From: Clostridiales bacterium
GTDB taxonomy: Bacteria > Bacillota > Clostridia > Oscillospirales > Oscillospiraceae
Assembly (NCBI GenBank): GCA_004556345.1
Contig: SFHQ01000016.1
Location: 1 to 38,228 of the forward strand
Direction of reading: 5' to 3'
Length of the DNA: 38,228 nt
Position 1 is the stretch's first letter. Every line of letters begins with the position of its first letter. Both the position numbers and the translations under genes were made by a program. Shown in pieces: positions 18,403 to 26,044 of this stretch. A model generated the notes under the pieces. That model saw only the letters and a list, made by a program, of their open reading frames with translations, had not been told where the DNA came from and ran no database searches.

Positions 18403-19794
18403 TCAGGCGTTGGTCTGGTTTTCCCGGTCCCGCTGGACCAGGGCCTCGCCCACGGTGTAGATGTCTCCGGCCCCGACGGTCAGGATCAGGTCGCCGGGCT
18501 GGGCCATGTCATAGAGCCAGTCCGTCAGCTGGGCAAAATTGGCGGCGGCCTTGGCACCGGGGATGGCAGCGGCCAGGTCGTCGGAGGAGATGCCCACCTC
18601 GTTGGTCTCCCGCGCAGCAAAGATCTGCGCCAGGAAGGTCACATCCGGCTTTTTCAGCACCTCGGCGAACTCATCGAAGAGCGCCTTGGTGCGGGTGTAG
18701 GTATGGGGCTGGAAGGCGCAGATGACGCGCTGGTACCCCAGGTTGGAGGCCATGCCCAGCAGGGCCTTTAATTCGCCGGGGTGGTGCGCATAGTCGTCAT
18801 AAATGTCTGCGCCCTTGGCCTTGCCCTTGAACTCAAACCGGCGGCCGGCCCCCCGGAAGTCCTGCAAGCCCTGCTGGATGGCCCAGCCGGGGATGCCCAG
18901 GACCAGGGCGGCAGCGGCGGCGGCGATGGCGTTTTTCACGTTATGCTCGCCGGGCACTTGCAGGGTGATATGGGCCTTGGGTTCGTCGTTCCACACCACA
19001 TCAAAGGAGGGGAAGCCGTGGTCCCAGGTGAGGTTTTCCGCGTGGAAATCCCCGTGGTGCAGGCCGAAGGTCAGAACGTCCTCCTTGCCCTTCAGGGCCG
19101 CCATGGTGTTCTCGTCCTCGCCGTTGGCCAGCACGGTGCCGCTTTGGGGCACCAGGTCGGCGAAGGCCCGGAAGGAGTGTTCCACGTCGTCCAGGTCTTT
19201 GAAGAAGTCCAGATGGTCGGCTTCAATGTTCAGGATGACGGCGACGGTAGGATAGAAGGACAGGAAGGAGTTGCAATACTCGCAGGACTCCAGAATAATG
19301 GTCTTGCCCTTGCCCACCCGGTGGCCGGTGCCCAAAATGGGCAGGGTGCCGCCGATCATCACGGTGGGGTCGATGCGGGCGGCCATGGCGATGTGGGTAC
19401 ACATGGAGGTCGTGGTCGTTTTGCCGTGGGTGCCGGAGATGCACAGGGCGTTTTCATACCGCCGCATGATAGACCCCCAAGCCTGGGCCCGCTCGAAGAC
19501 GGGGATGCCCGCAGCGTGGGCAGCGGCGATCTCCGGGTTGCTGTCGTGGACGGCGGCGGTGCGGATGACCAGGTCCTTCCCTGCCACGTTTTCGGGCAGG
19601 TGGCCAATGGTCACGGGGATGCCCAGGGAGCGCAGATGCTCCACGGCAGGGCTTTCTTTCATATCGGAGCCGGAGATGATGAGGCCCTCCCCCTGGAGCA
19701 CTTCAGCCAGGGGGGACATGGACACACCACCGATGCCCACCAGATGCGCCCGCTTGCCGGGCACGATATAGTCATGGATTCGATCAATAGCCAT
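18403..19794 (-). CDS. murC: UDP-N-acetylmuramate-L-alanine ligase
   Basis: This 463-residue Mur ligase adds L-Ala to UDP-MurNAc in cytoplasmic peptidoglycan precursor synthesis. The N-terminal Rossmann domain has HLVGIGGVSMSPLAEVL; the ATP loop is GTHGKTTTT (about 121-129); LNIEADHLDFF and VPGEHNVKNAIAA are typical MurC motifs; DDYAHHPGELKALL lies near 335. The length is standard. ATG 19794 follows AAAGGTG. It is monocistronic, divergent from the phosphopantetheinyl transferase gene and outside any dcw cluster. Confidence 0.97.
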   Translation of the reverse strand: MAIDRIHDYIVPGKRAHLVGIGGVSMSPLAEVLQGEGLIISGSDMKESPAVEHLRSLGIPVTIGHLPENVAGKDLVIRTAAVHDSNPEIAAAHAAGIPVFERAQAWGSIMRRYENALCISGTHGKTTTTSMCTHIAMAARIDPTVMIGGTLPILGTGHRVGKGKTIILESCEYCNSFLSFYPTVAVILNIEADHLDFFKDLDDVEHSFRAFADLVPQSGTVLANGEDENTMAALKGKEDVLTFGLHHGDFHAENLTWDHGFPSFDVVWNDEPKAHITLQVPGEHNVKNAIAAAAAALVLGIPGWAIQQGLQDFRGAGRRFEFKGKAKGADIYDDYAHHPGELKALLGMASNLGYQRVICAFQPHTYTRTKALFDEFAEVLKKPDVTFLAQIFAARETNEVGISSDDLAAAIPGAKAAANFAQLTDWLYDMAQPGDLILTVGAGDIYTVGEALVQRDRENQTNA

Positions 19795-19887
19795 TGGGTT
19801 TACACACCTTTTCCATTCCGCTATACTATATAGGTCAGCGCGGCAACACGCGCCGCGCCAGCGGTTATAATACTATGTCAGTTGATT

Positions 19888-19917
19888 ATTATACTGCAAC
19901 CCCCATGAGATTGGCAA
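19888..19917 (-). promoter_or_regulatory. Promoter of murC
   Basis: On minus, TTGCCA (19917-19912), an 18-base spacer and consensus TATAAT (19893-19888). The leader of about 85 bases contains a GC-rich hairpin (GCGCGGC/GCCGCGC, about 19838-19858). An opposing TATAAT at 19866-19871 on plus may serve the divergent gene but has no good -35. Confidence 0.6.
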
Positions 19918-19968
19918 GCCTTTCCGCGGGCTTTTCCGAAAATTTGCGTTTCCGAAGGGAGGATCCCC

Positions 19969-20472
19969 ATGCTTCGACTCTACGGTGCCACCGGCCTGAC
20001 CCCGCAAGCGCTCCTGTCCTGGGCCTTGGCAAAAAGTTTTCAGATCCAGGAACTGCCGGAGATCGGGCGGACCGAACACAACAAACCCTACTTCCCCACC
20101 CTGCCGGGTCTCCACGTCAACTGGAGCCACAGCGGGCCGTTCGTCCTCTGTGCCCTGGGAAATGCACCGGTGGGGGTAGATATCGAGGTCATCCGCCCCC
20201 GCACCGCTTCCCTCCCCCGTTACGCACTGACGGCCTTAGAGTATGCCCGGTATCAGGCCGACGGCGCAGACTGGCCCGCTTTTTACGCCCTCTGGACGAG
20301 AAAGGAAGCCTGGTGCAAATACACCGGCCAGGGCCTGCGGCGCCAGTGGGGCGAGGACATCCCGACAGACGGGCTGTTTCTCCGCTCCTACCAAGCCCCC
20401 ACCTGGCGGGCCGCCCTGTGCGGGGAGGAAGTACCGCCCACCGCCATCGAATGGAAGGAGGAAGCACCATGA
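19969..20472 (+). CDS. 4'-phosphopantetheinyl transferase (Sfp-type)
   Basis: This 167-residue protein transfers phosphopantetheine from CoA to a carrier-protein serine. Seen: NWSHSGPFVLCAL, the Mg-binding GVDIEVIRP (about 68-76), and FYALWTRKEAWCKYTG (about 104-119, with the W-x-x-KEA-x-x-K signature). It is shorter than Sfp (about 224), near the size of compact family members. ATG 19969 follows GGGAGGA. No NRPS or PKS gene is in the window, so the target carrier is unknown. It overlaps the next gene by ATGA. Confidence 0.9.
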   Translation: MLRLYGATGLTPQALLSWALAKSFQIQELPEIGRTEHNKPYFPTLPGLHVNWSHSGPFVLCALGNAPVGVDIEVIRPRTASLPRYALTALEYARYQADGADWPAFYALWTRKEAWCKYTGQGLRRQWGEDIPTDGLFLRSYQAPTWRAALCGEEVPPTAIEWKEEAP

Positions 20473-21089
20473 AGCTCTCCAAACTATTTTATGACCGGGA
20501 CACCTGCCAGGTCGCCCAGGACCTTTTGGGAAAATATCTTGTCCGGGTCCAAAACGGCATCCCCCTGGTCGTCCGCATCCAGGAGACGGAGGCTTACGTT
20601 GGCCCCATGGATAAGGCCTGCCACGCCTACAACTACCGCCGCACCGCCCGGACCGAAACGCTGTTTGCCCCGCCGGGGACAGCCTACATCTATCTCATCT
20701 ACGGTATGTACCACTGCCTCAACTTCGTCACCGAGCCGGCGGGGACGCCCTGCGCGGTCTTGCTGCGCGGCGGTGCGGCACGGGCGGGCATCGCTCAAAT
20801 GGCCCAAAACCGCTATGGGAGATCCCCCGACGAGCTGACCCCTTACCAGCGCAAAAACTTTTTGAACGGCCCCGGCAAGCTCTGCAAAGCCCTGTCTCTG
20901 ACCAAAGCACAAAACGGCATCTCCCTGCTGGGGGATGCGCTGTATCTCTGCGACCGGCTGGAGGATGTCGGTCTGGTCACGCCGCCGGAGGATACCCTGC
21001 CCTTCGATATTTTATCCGGTCCGAGGGTGGGGATCGATTACGCGGAGGAGGCGGTGGCGTTTCCTTGGCGGTATCAGATCAAGCCATAA
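20469..21089 (+). CDS. 3-methyladenine DNA glycosylase (AAG/MPG family)
   Basis: This 206-residue base-excision enzyme removes alkylated purines. The catalytic signature is RIQETEAYVGPMDKACHAY (about 36-54), followed by YIYLIYGMYHCLNFV and NGPGKLCKAL, all diagnostic of the AAG fold. ATG 20469 overlaps the transferase stop (ATGA), so the two are translationally coupled although functionally unrelated. Confidence 0.95.
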   Translation: MKLSKLFYDRDTCQVAQDLLGKYLVRVQNGIPLVVRIQETEAYVGPMDKACHAYNYRRTARTETLFAPPGTAYIYLIYGMYHCLNFVTEPAGTPCAVLLRGGAARAGIAQMAQNRYGRSPDELTPYQRKNFLNGPGKLCKALSLTKAQNGISLLGDALYLCDRLEDVGLVTPPEDTLPFDILSGPRVGIDYAEEAVAFPWRYQIKP

Positions 21090-21103
21090 CTTTCTGTGAA
21101 CGC

Positions 21104-21132
21104 TTGCATTTGCTTGCAAAATCATGTATCCT
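21104..21132 (+). promoter_or_regulatory. Promoter and possible operator of the toxin-antitoxin pair
   Basis: TTGCAT (21104-21109), a 17-base spacer and TATCCT (21127-21132). The spacer holds an inverted repeat TTTGC-TT-GCAAA (21109-21120). This is where an autoregulating antitoxin would be expected to bind, but the site is short. Confidence 0.55.
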
Positions 21133-21154
21133 AAAGCAAAGGAGCGTGATATTC

Positions 21155-21460
21155 ATGGCAAATACCTCTGCTGTCTATGCACGTATCGACGACAACTTGA
21201 AAGAGAATGCAGAAAACATCCTAGCACAGTTGGGGATCACTCCCTCCAGTGCCATCCAGATGTTATACCGACAAATCATCTTACAGCGCGGACTTCCCTT
21301 TGACCTCCATCTTCCCCCGGAGCGCCCTGTTGCGATCGGTGGCATGAGCCATGACGAATTGAACCGAGAACTGCAAAAGGGGTTGGATTCTATGCAGAGC
21401 GGCAAAATGTATTCTGTAGAAGAGGTCGATGCGATCTTGGCAAAGGAATTTGATTTATGA
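21155..21460 (+). CDS. RelB/DinJ family antitoxin
   Basis: This 101-residue protein has an N-terminal ribbon-helix-helix region (AVYARIDDNLKENAENILAQ, LGITPSSAIQMLYRQII), the RelB/DinJ pattern, and a charged C-terminal tail (MYSVEEVDAILAKEF) that would wrap the toxin. ATG 21155 follows AAAGGAG. The stop overlaps the toxin start by ATGA, the usual type II arrangement. Base composition is lower in GC than the neighbours, consistent with transfer. Confidence 0.9.
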   Translation: MANTSAVYARIDDNLKENAENILAQLGITPSSAIQMLYRQIILQRGLPFDLHLPPERPVAIGGMSHDELNRELQKGLDSMQSGKMYSVEEVDAILAKEFDL

Positions 21461-21786
21461 GCCAAAAGTATCAGGTTCAATATTCCCCCTCTGCTCTTTC
21501 TGATCTGAGAAACACCTATTCCTATATTGCCTTTCATCTCAAGGAAGTACGCACTGCTAAACATCAAGTTCGACGAATCCGCAACGCCATCGCAGACCTT
21601 TCTTCGTTTCCTTCTCGTTATCCCCCCGTCCTGTGGGAACCATGGAATGGAAAAGGACTGCACAAACTGCCAGTGGACCGATATGTCGTTTACTACCTTG
21701 TCAACGACGAAGAACACATGGTAAACATCGTCCGTATCTTTTACGGCGGCAGAGACGCAGAGCGTCTTTTGCAAGAACCGCATTGA
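21457..21786 (+). CDS. RelE/ParE family toxin
   Basis: This 109-residue basic protein starts KYQVQYSPSALSDLRNTYSY and ends with the family pattern LPVDRYVVYYLVNDEEHMVN then VRIFYGGRD. This is the RelE/ParE fold; the long N-terminal helix and DLRNTYSYIA favour the ParE side (gyrase) over ribosome-dependent RNase activity, but that is not certain. Coupled to the antitoxin by ATGA. Confidence 0.88.
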   Translation: MSQKYQVQYSPSALSDLRNTYSYIAFHLKEVRTAKHQVRRIRNAIADLSSFPSRYPPVLWEPWNGKGLHKLPVDRYVVYYLVNDEEHMVNIVRIFYGGRDAERLLQEPH

Positions 21787-21803
21787 TATTCCAAGTTGAG
21801 AAA

Positions 21804-21842
21804 AGCACCACCCAAAGCGATGGAACCGCTCTGGGTGGTGCT
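21804..21842. terminator. Bidirectional terminator between toxin and pcrA
   Basis: AGCACCACCC pairs with GGGTGGTGCT (inner CG pairs extend it). TTTT follows on minus and GTCTTT on plus. It serves the convergent toxin (plus) and pcrA (minus) genes. Confidence 0.85.
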
Positions 21843-21858
21843 GTCTTTATGAAATGAG

Positions 21859-24318
21859 TTACACTTTACTCATAAACTGCGACGCTGCTTTCAGCATCAT
21901 GCGTTTCGTGCCCACGTTGTCGAAGGCCACCTCCACCAGGGCGTCCCCGCCCATGGGTTGGACGGAGAGGACCATGCCGGTGCCGAAGGCCGCGTGGCGG
22001 ACCATCTCGCCCTTTCGGAGCTGAAGCAGGGGCTGGGTGGTTTTCGGTGCAGGCTGACGATAGGCCGCCGGAGCCGCGCGGGTGCCGGAGGGGCGGCGGG
22101 CGGTGTGGGGCTGCTCTCGGAGACCGGTGTGCGCAGGCTGGGCGATGCGCTCCTCCTGGGACCAGTCGTTGTCCTGGAAGGTGTCCCGCTGGGGGCGGCG
22201 GACTTTGCCGCCCACTTCCAGCAGCTCGTTGGGGATCTCCTTCACAAAGCGGGAGGGCAGATTGGCCGAGGTCCGGCCGAAGAGCATCCGCTGGGCGGCG
22301 CAGGTGAGGTAGAGGCGTTCCTTCGCGCGGGTCAGGGCGACGTAGCACAGGCGGCGCTCCTCCTCCAGCTCGTCCTCCTCCCCAATGGCCCGGTAGCCGG
22401 GGAAGACGCCCTCTTCCATGCCCACGGTGAACACCACGGGGAACTCCAGGCCCTTGGCGGCGTGCATGGTCATGAGGGTCACGCAGTTGTCGTCTTCCTC
22501 CACGCTGTCCAGATCGGTGTAGAGGGCCACTTCGTCCAGGAAGCCGCCGAGAGAGGGGTCCTCTGCGTGTTCCAGATAGCCGCTGATGGACGAGGACAAT
22601 TCGTGGATGTTTTCCAAGCGAGACTTGCTCTCGTTGTCTTTCTTCGCCGTGAGCATCTCGGCGTAGCCGCTCTCCTGGATCAGGGTCTCGTAGACCTCCG
22701 GCAGCTCCACTTCCTGGGTCAGGCGCTGGAGATGCTGGATGAGGTCGGTGAACTTTTGGAACTTCGGCGCAGCTTTTTTCAGCTCCGGGATCTCCGCCGC
22801 GTGGACCAGGACTTCCCAGAGGGGCTGCCCCGTCTGGGCCGCCAGGGATCGGGCGGATTCCATGGTCTTGGCCCCGATGCCGCGGGGCGGGTTGTTGACC
22901 ACCCGCAGCAGGCGCAGGTCGTCGCTGGGGTTGTGGATGACGCAGAGGTAAGACAGCATGTCTTTGATCTCCGCCCGCTCGAAGAAGCGGAAGCCGCCCA
23001 CCACGCGGTAGGGGATGCTGTTGCTCTTGAGGGCCATTTCCACTTGGTTGGAGAGGGCGTTCATGCGGTAGAGCACTGCGCAATCCCGCCACTGCCGCCC
23101 CTCGCCATAGGCTTTCAGGAGCTGGGTGGCGACGTACATGCCCTCTTCCCGCTCGTTCCCGGCGGTGTAGAAGCGGACCTTTTCCCCCTCGCCGTGGTCG
23201 GTCCAGAGGTTCTTTCCCTTGCGCCCCCGGTTGTTGCGGATGACGGCATTGGCGGCCTCCAAGATGTTGCCGGTGGAGCGGTAGTTCTGCTCCAGGCGGA
23301 TGACGCGGGCGTTTTTGTACTCGCTCTCAAAGGAAAGGATATTCTCAATGGTGGCGCCCCGGAAGCGGTAGATGGACTGGTCGTCGTCGCCCACCACGCA
23401 GATGTTTTTGCGTTCCCCGGCCAGCAGAGCGGCCAGGAGATATTGCAAGTGGTTCGTATCCTGGTACTCGTCAATGAGGACATAATGAAATTTCCGCTGG
23501 TAATACTCCCGCACCTCCGGGAACTTTTGCAGGAGCCGGACGGTATGTAAGATAATATCGTCAAAGTCCAGCGCCCCGGCGGCCCAGAGCTTTTTCTGAT
23601 AGGCCAGGTAGACGTTTCCAATTTTCTGCAAACGGAAGTCCCCCTGGGCCTTGGCCTGGTCCAAGAAATCCTCCGCCAGCTGCATGTCGTCCTTCGCCCG
23701 TGAAATATACCCCAGGACGGACCGGGGCGGGAAGGACTTGTCGTCCATGTTCAGCGCTTTCAGGCTCTCCTTGATGACCCGCAGGGAGTCGTCCGTGTCA
23801 TAGATCGTAAAGGACGAGGGAAAGCCCAGCTTTTCAATGTCCCGCCGTAAAATACGCACACAGGCCGAGTGGAACGTCGCCGCCCACACGTCCTGGGCGT
23901 CGGGGCCGATGCGGTCCTCCAGACGCTGCTTCAGCTCCCCGGCCGCCTTGTTGGTAAACGTAATGGCAATGACCTGCCAGGGCGCCGCCGGTTCCAGAGC
24001 GCAGAGCAGATGGGCGCGGGCGTCCTCCTGCTCGGTGTGGTCGCTCTTGCTGGCGTAGTCGGCCAGAAAGGCCAGGTCGGTCTCTTCGATATGATCCGGG
24101 ACTTCCGCCGAATCCGCCCCCCGGCCATAGCGGAGGAGGTTGGCGATGCGGTTGATGAGCACCGTCGTCTTTCCGCTCCCGGCCCCGGCCAGCAGCAGCA
24201 GCGGCCCTTCCGTGGTCAGCACACCTTCCAGCTGGCGGGGGTTCATCCGGCCAAACTCCGCGGCAATGATCTGCCGCCGCAGGGCGGCGAATTGGGTTTG
24301 TTTCTCTTCAGACAGCAT
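21859..24318 (-). CDS. pcrA: UvrD/PcrA-type superfamily 1 DNA helicase
   Basis: This 819-residue helicase has Walker A GAGSGKT (45-51), ITFTNKAAGEL, VLIDEYQDTN, VVGDDDQSIYRFRGA, EQNYRST and TMHAAKGLEFPVVF (motifs I to V in order). The C-terminal PcrA-type Tudor segment is LRKGEMVRHAAFGTGMVLS, which contacts RNA polymerase in PcrA. It is longer than Bacillus PcrA (about 740) through an insert near residues 60-110 and a Pro/Ala-rich linker near 700-750. It acts in replication and nucleotide excision repair. ATG 24318 is preceded by GGAG at a 10-base distance. Confidence 0.95.
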   Translation of the reverse strand: MLSEEKQTQFAALRRQIIAAEFGRMNPRQLEGVLTTEGPLLLLAGAGSGKTTVLINRIANLLRYGRGADSAEVPDHIEETDLAFLADYASKSDHTEQEDARAHLLCALEPAAPWQVIAITFTNKAAGELKQRLEDRIGPDAQDVWAATFHSACVRILRRDIEKLGFPSSFTIYDTDDSLRVIKESLKALNMDDKSFPPRSVLGYISRAKDDMQLAEDFLDQAKAQGDFRLQKIGNVYLAYQKKLWAAGALDFDDIILHTVRLLQKFPEVREYYQRKFHYVLIDEYQDTNHLQYLLAALLAGERKNICVVGDDDQSIYRFRGATIENILSFESEYKNARVIRLEQNYRSTGNILEAANAVIRNNRGRKGKNLWTDHGEGEKVRFYTAGNEREEGMYVATQLLKAYGEGRQWRDCAVLYRMNALSNQVEMALKSNSIPYRVVGGFRFFERAEIKDMLSYLCVIHNPSDDLRLLRVVNNPPRGIGAKTMESARSLAAQTGQPLWEVLVHAAEIPELKKAAPKFQKFTDLIQHLQRLTQEVELPEVYETLIQESGYAEMLTAKKDNESKSRLENIHELSSSISGYLEHAEDPSLGGFLDEVALYTDLDSVEEDDNCVTLMTMHAAKGLEFPVVFTVGMEEGVFPGYRAIGEEDELEEERRLCYVALTRAKERLYLTCAAQRMLFGRTSANLPSRFVKEIPNELLEVGGKVRRPQRDTFQDNDWSQEERIAQPAHTGLREQPHTARRPSGTRAAPAAYRQPAPKTTQPLLQLRKGEMVRHAAFGTGMVLSVQPMGGDALVEVAFDNVGTKRMMLKAASQFMSKV

Positions 24319-24427
24319 AGTTGTGTATCTCCGTCTCTTTCGTTCTGGTTCGATGTTTTGCTCTTATTCTATCGCAAAGGGACGGGGTTGGCAACCGGAA
24401 AAATCATATCCCACGAGATGGAATCTG

Positions 24428-24436
24428 TGCTATACT
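24428..24436 (+). promoter_or_regulatory. Extended -10 promoter for the HepT-like gene
   Basis: TGCTATACT lies about 42 bases before the start. No -35 match stands at the right distance, as is common for extended -10 promoters. Confidence 0.5.
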
Positions 24437-24477
24437 GGAATTGCTCATCACCCATCAAAAAGGAGGTATTGCTCCCT

Positions 24478-24864
24478 ATGAAAAAACGTGAACAATTAAG
24501 TAGAGCACTAGACCGATTGGACGAAGCGTTAGACACATATAATACTACTCCAAACAGCATCATCCGTGATGGTGTCTTCCAGCGCTTCGAGTTCTGCACA
24601 GAGCTGGCCTGGAAAGCGGCGCGGGAATATCTGCTGGACCAGGGCCATGTAGAGATCAACAGCCCCAAAAGCACGCTGCGGCAGGCCTATGCCGACGGCA
24701 TGGTGACCGACCAAGCCGGGTGGCTGAAACTGTTGGATGACCGGAACCTGACCTCCCACATCTACAACGATGCCACCGCCAGCGAGATCTTCCAGCGCAT
24801 CCAGACCACCCACCGTGCGCTGCTGCAAGAACTCTCCCGCTATCTCAACGGCGAAACACTTTGA
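24478..24864 (+). CDS. HepT/HI0074-like HEPN protein (nucleotidyltransferase partner), orphan
   Basis: This 128-residue all-helical protein belongs to the HI0074 nucleotidyltransferase-substrate-binding/HepT group (FQRFEFCTELAWKAAREYL, then LDDRNLTSHIYND). R89-x4-H94-x-Y96 matches the HEPN RNase motif Rx4HxY of HepT toxins, whose tyrosine is AMPylated by the MntA antitoxin. Normally the MntA-like nucleotidyltransferase gene is adjacent. Here pcrA lies upstream on the other strand and a terminator follows 19 bases downstream, so no partner is seen. ATG 24478 follows AGGAGG. The first 100 bases are AT-rich and the remainder GC-rich like the chromosome. Family good, toxicity inferred. Confidence 0.85.
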   Translation: MKKREQLSRALDRLDEALDTYNTTPNSIIRDGVFQRFEFCTELAWKAAREYLLDQGHVEINSPKSTLRQAYADGMVTDQAGWLKLLDDRNLTSHIYNDATASEIFQRIQTTHRALLQELSRYLNGETL

Positions 24865-24883
24865 TCTGGTTTCATCAAAAAAA

Positions 24884-24922
24884 GGCCGAGTCCCCTGCGT
24901 TCGCTGCGCGGGAGACTCGGTC
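24884..24922 (-). terminator. Terminator of the NnrE-like gene (bidirectional)
   Basis: A long GC stem (GGCCGAGTCCCCTGCG with CGCGGGAGACTCGGTC) has a 7-T run on the minus side. It also closes the HepT-like gene on plus. Confidence 0.88.
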
Positions 24923-24937
24923 TTGAATGATTTGGGA

Positions 24938-25816
24938 TCAATCGACCTGGATCACCTGGGGATACTCCCCTCCCTCCAGGAAGTAGGTGCGATAGCCGTC
25001 GGTGGCCAGGGCGTAGCGGCCCAGGACGCGGACCAGGCGGCGGGAGCGGAGGGCCAATTCCTGGGCCACGTCCGGGATGGTCTGGCCGGCTTTGGAGAGG
25101 TCCTCGGCCTCGCCGGGGGTCAGGAGGGTGACATGGTCCCCGTCCAAGGAGAGGTCGCTATGGGGGAAGACGGCCTCTTCGGGCTTGGCCAGGAAGTAGT
25201 CGTCCCGGATCAGGCGGATGCCGATGTCGGCCACCACCAGCTTGCCGATGCTCCACACGGCGTCGCCCAGAAGCATCCCGGCCTTGAGATAGCCGATGGT
25301 GACGGTGAGGTCGGACTTGACCACAGGGCCGCCCTTGCCGGTGTCGCCGTTCATGCCGCTGTTGATGTCCACACTGATGACGTAGGCTTTGCTCTGGTTG
25401 ATGGCCTGGATCGCCTCGTAAAACAGGCCCCGGACCGGGCCGTTGAATCCCGTGCCCAGCAGGCAGTCCACCAGGATGTCATAGCCGGACAGGTCCGTTT
25501 CCTTGGTAAAAACATCCGCCGGGACTCCGGCCTCGATGGCTTGGTCGTAGTAAAATTTTCCGTCCGCCGAGAACTTCTCCGAGACTCGGTAGAGCCGGCA
25601 GGAGATCCCCTTCCCGGCCAGGATGGCCGCCAGGGCATAGCCGTCGCCGCCGTTGTTGCCGCCGCCGGTCAAAATGGCCACGGTCTTGCCGGTCCAGTCG
25701 GCTGCCTGGTAAACGCCCAGAGCCGCCCGGTGCATCAGCTCCCGGCTGGGGGTATATTCCGCGATGGTGTGGGCGTCGCTGTCCCGCATGGTCGCCACAG
25801 TGATAACGTTCTGCAT
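24938..25816 (-). CDS. nnrE: NAD(P)H-hydrate epimerase-like protein (YjeF_N) with extra C-terminal domain
   Basis: This 292-residue protein has a YjeF_N fold: RELMHRAALGVY, LTGGGNNGGDGYALA (about 50-64), CLLGTGFNGPV and SVDINSGMNGDTG. The epimerase repairs damaged NAD(P)H hydrates. The last about 75 residues are not the usual ADP-dependent dehydratase (NnrD) domain; they contain TLLTPGEAEDLSKAGQTIPD and SRRLVRVLGRYALATDGYRT, which I do not recognise. ATG 25816 follows AAGGAAGGA. The dehydratase partner is not in the window. Confidence 0.83.
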   Translation of the reverse strand: MQNVITVATMRDSDAHTIAEYTPSRELMHRAALGVYQAADWTGKTVAILTGGGNNGGDGYALAAILAGKGISCRLYRVSEKFSADGKFYYDQAIEAGVPADVFTKETDLSGYDILVDCLLGTGFNGPVRGLFYEAIQAINQSKAYVISVDINSGMNGDTGKGGPVVKSDLTVTIGYLKAGMLLGDAVWSIGKLVVADIGIRLIRDDYFLAKPEEAVFPHSDLSLDGDHVTLLTPGEAEDLSKAGQTIPDVAQELALRSRRLVRVLGRYALATDGYRTYFLEGGEYPQVIQVD

Positions 25817-25948
25817 CGTGATCCTTCCTTTTCTCCAATATGCCAATGTGCCGAGGAAGCATCTTCCCCGCCTTCTGGGCTTATTATAGTCCAGAGCGGC
25901 GTAAATAGCAATCTTCCCCACGGAAAACGGGGAATCCCGCATTTTCCC

Positions 25949-25977
25949 TTGCAAACTCTACGGGTTTTTAGTATAAT
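25949..25977 (+). promoter_or_regulatory. Promoter of the parvulin-like foldase gene
   Basis: TTGCAA (25949-25954), a 17-base spacer and consensus TATAAT (25972-25977), 68 bases before the start codon. Confidence 0.85.
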
Positions 25978-26044
25978 GTGTGCCTGTAATCTTTCGAGCT
26001 CAAACTGTGATCCGATCAAATGTAAGGAGGAAGAAACAAACATC

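Noticed and set aside
19866..19871. Plus-strand -10 (TATAAT) for the phosphopantetheinyl transferase
   Set aside because: No acceptable -35 at 16-18 bases upstream; it may be incidental to the AT-rich murC control region.
24770..26044. N-terminal extension of the foldase frame back to 24770
   Set aside because: It crosses a terminator, the NnrE-like gene in antisense and the consensus promoter at 25949-25977. The ATG at 26045 gives a sensible membrane anchor.
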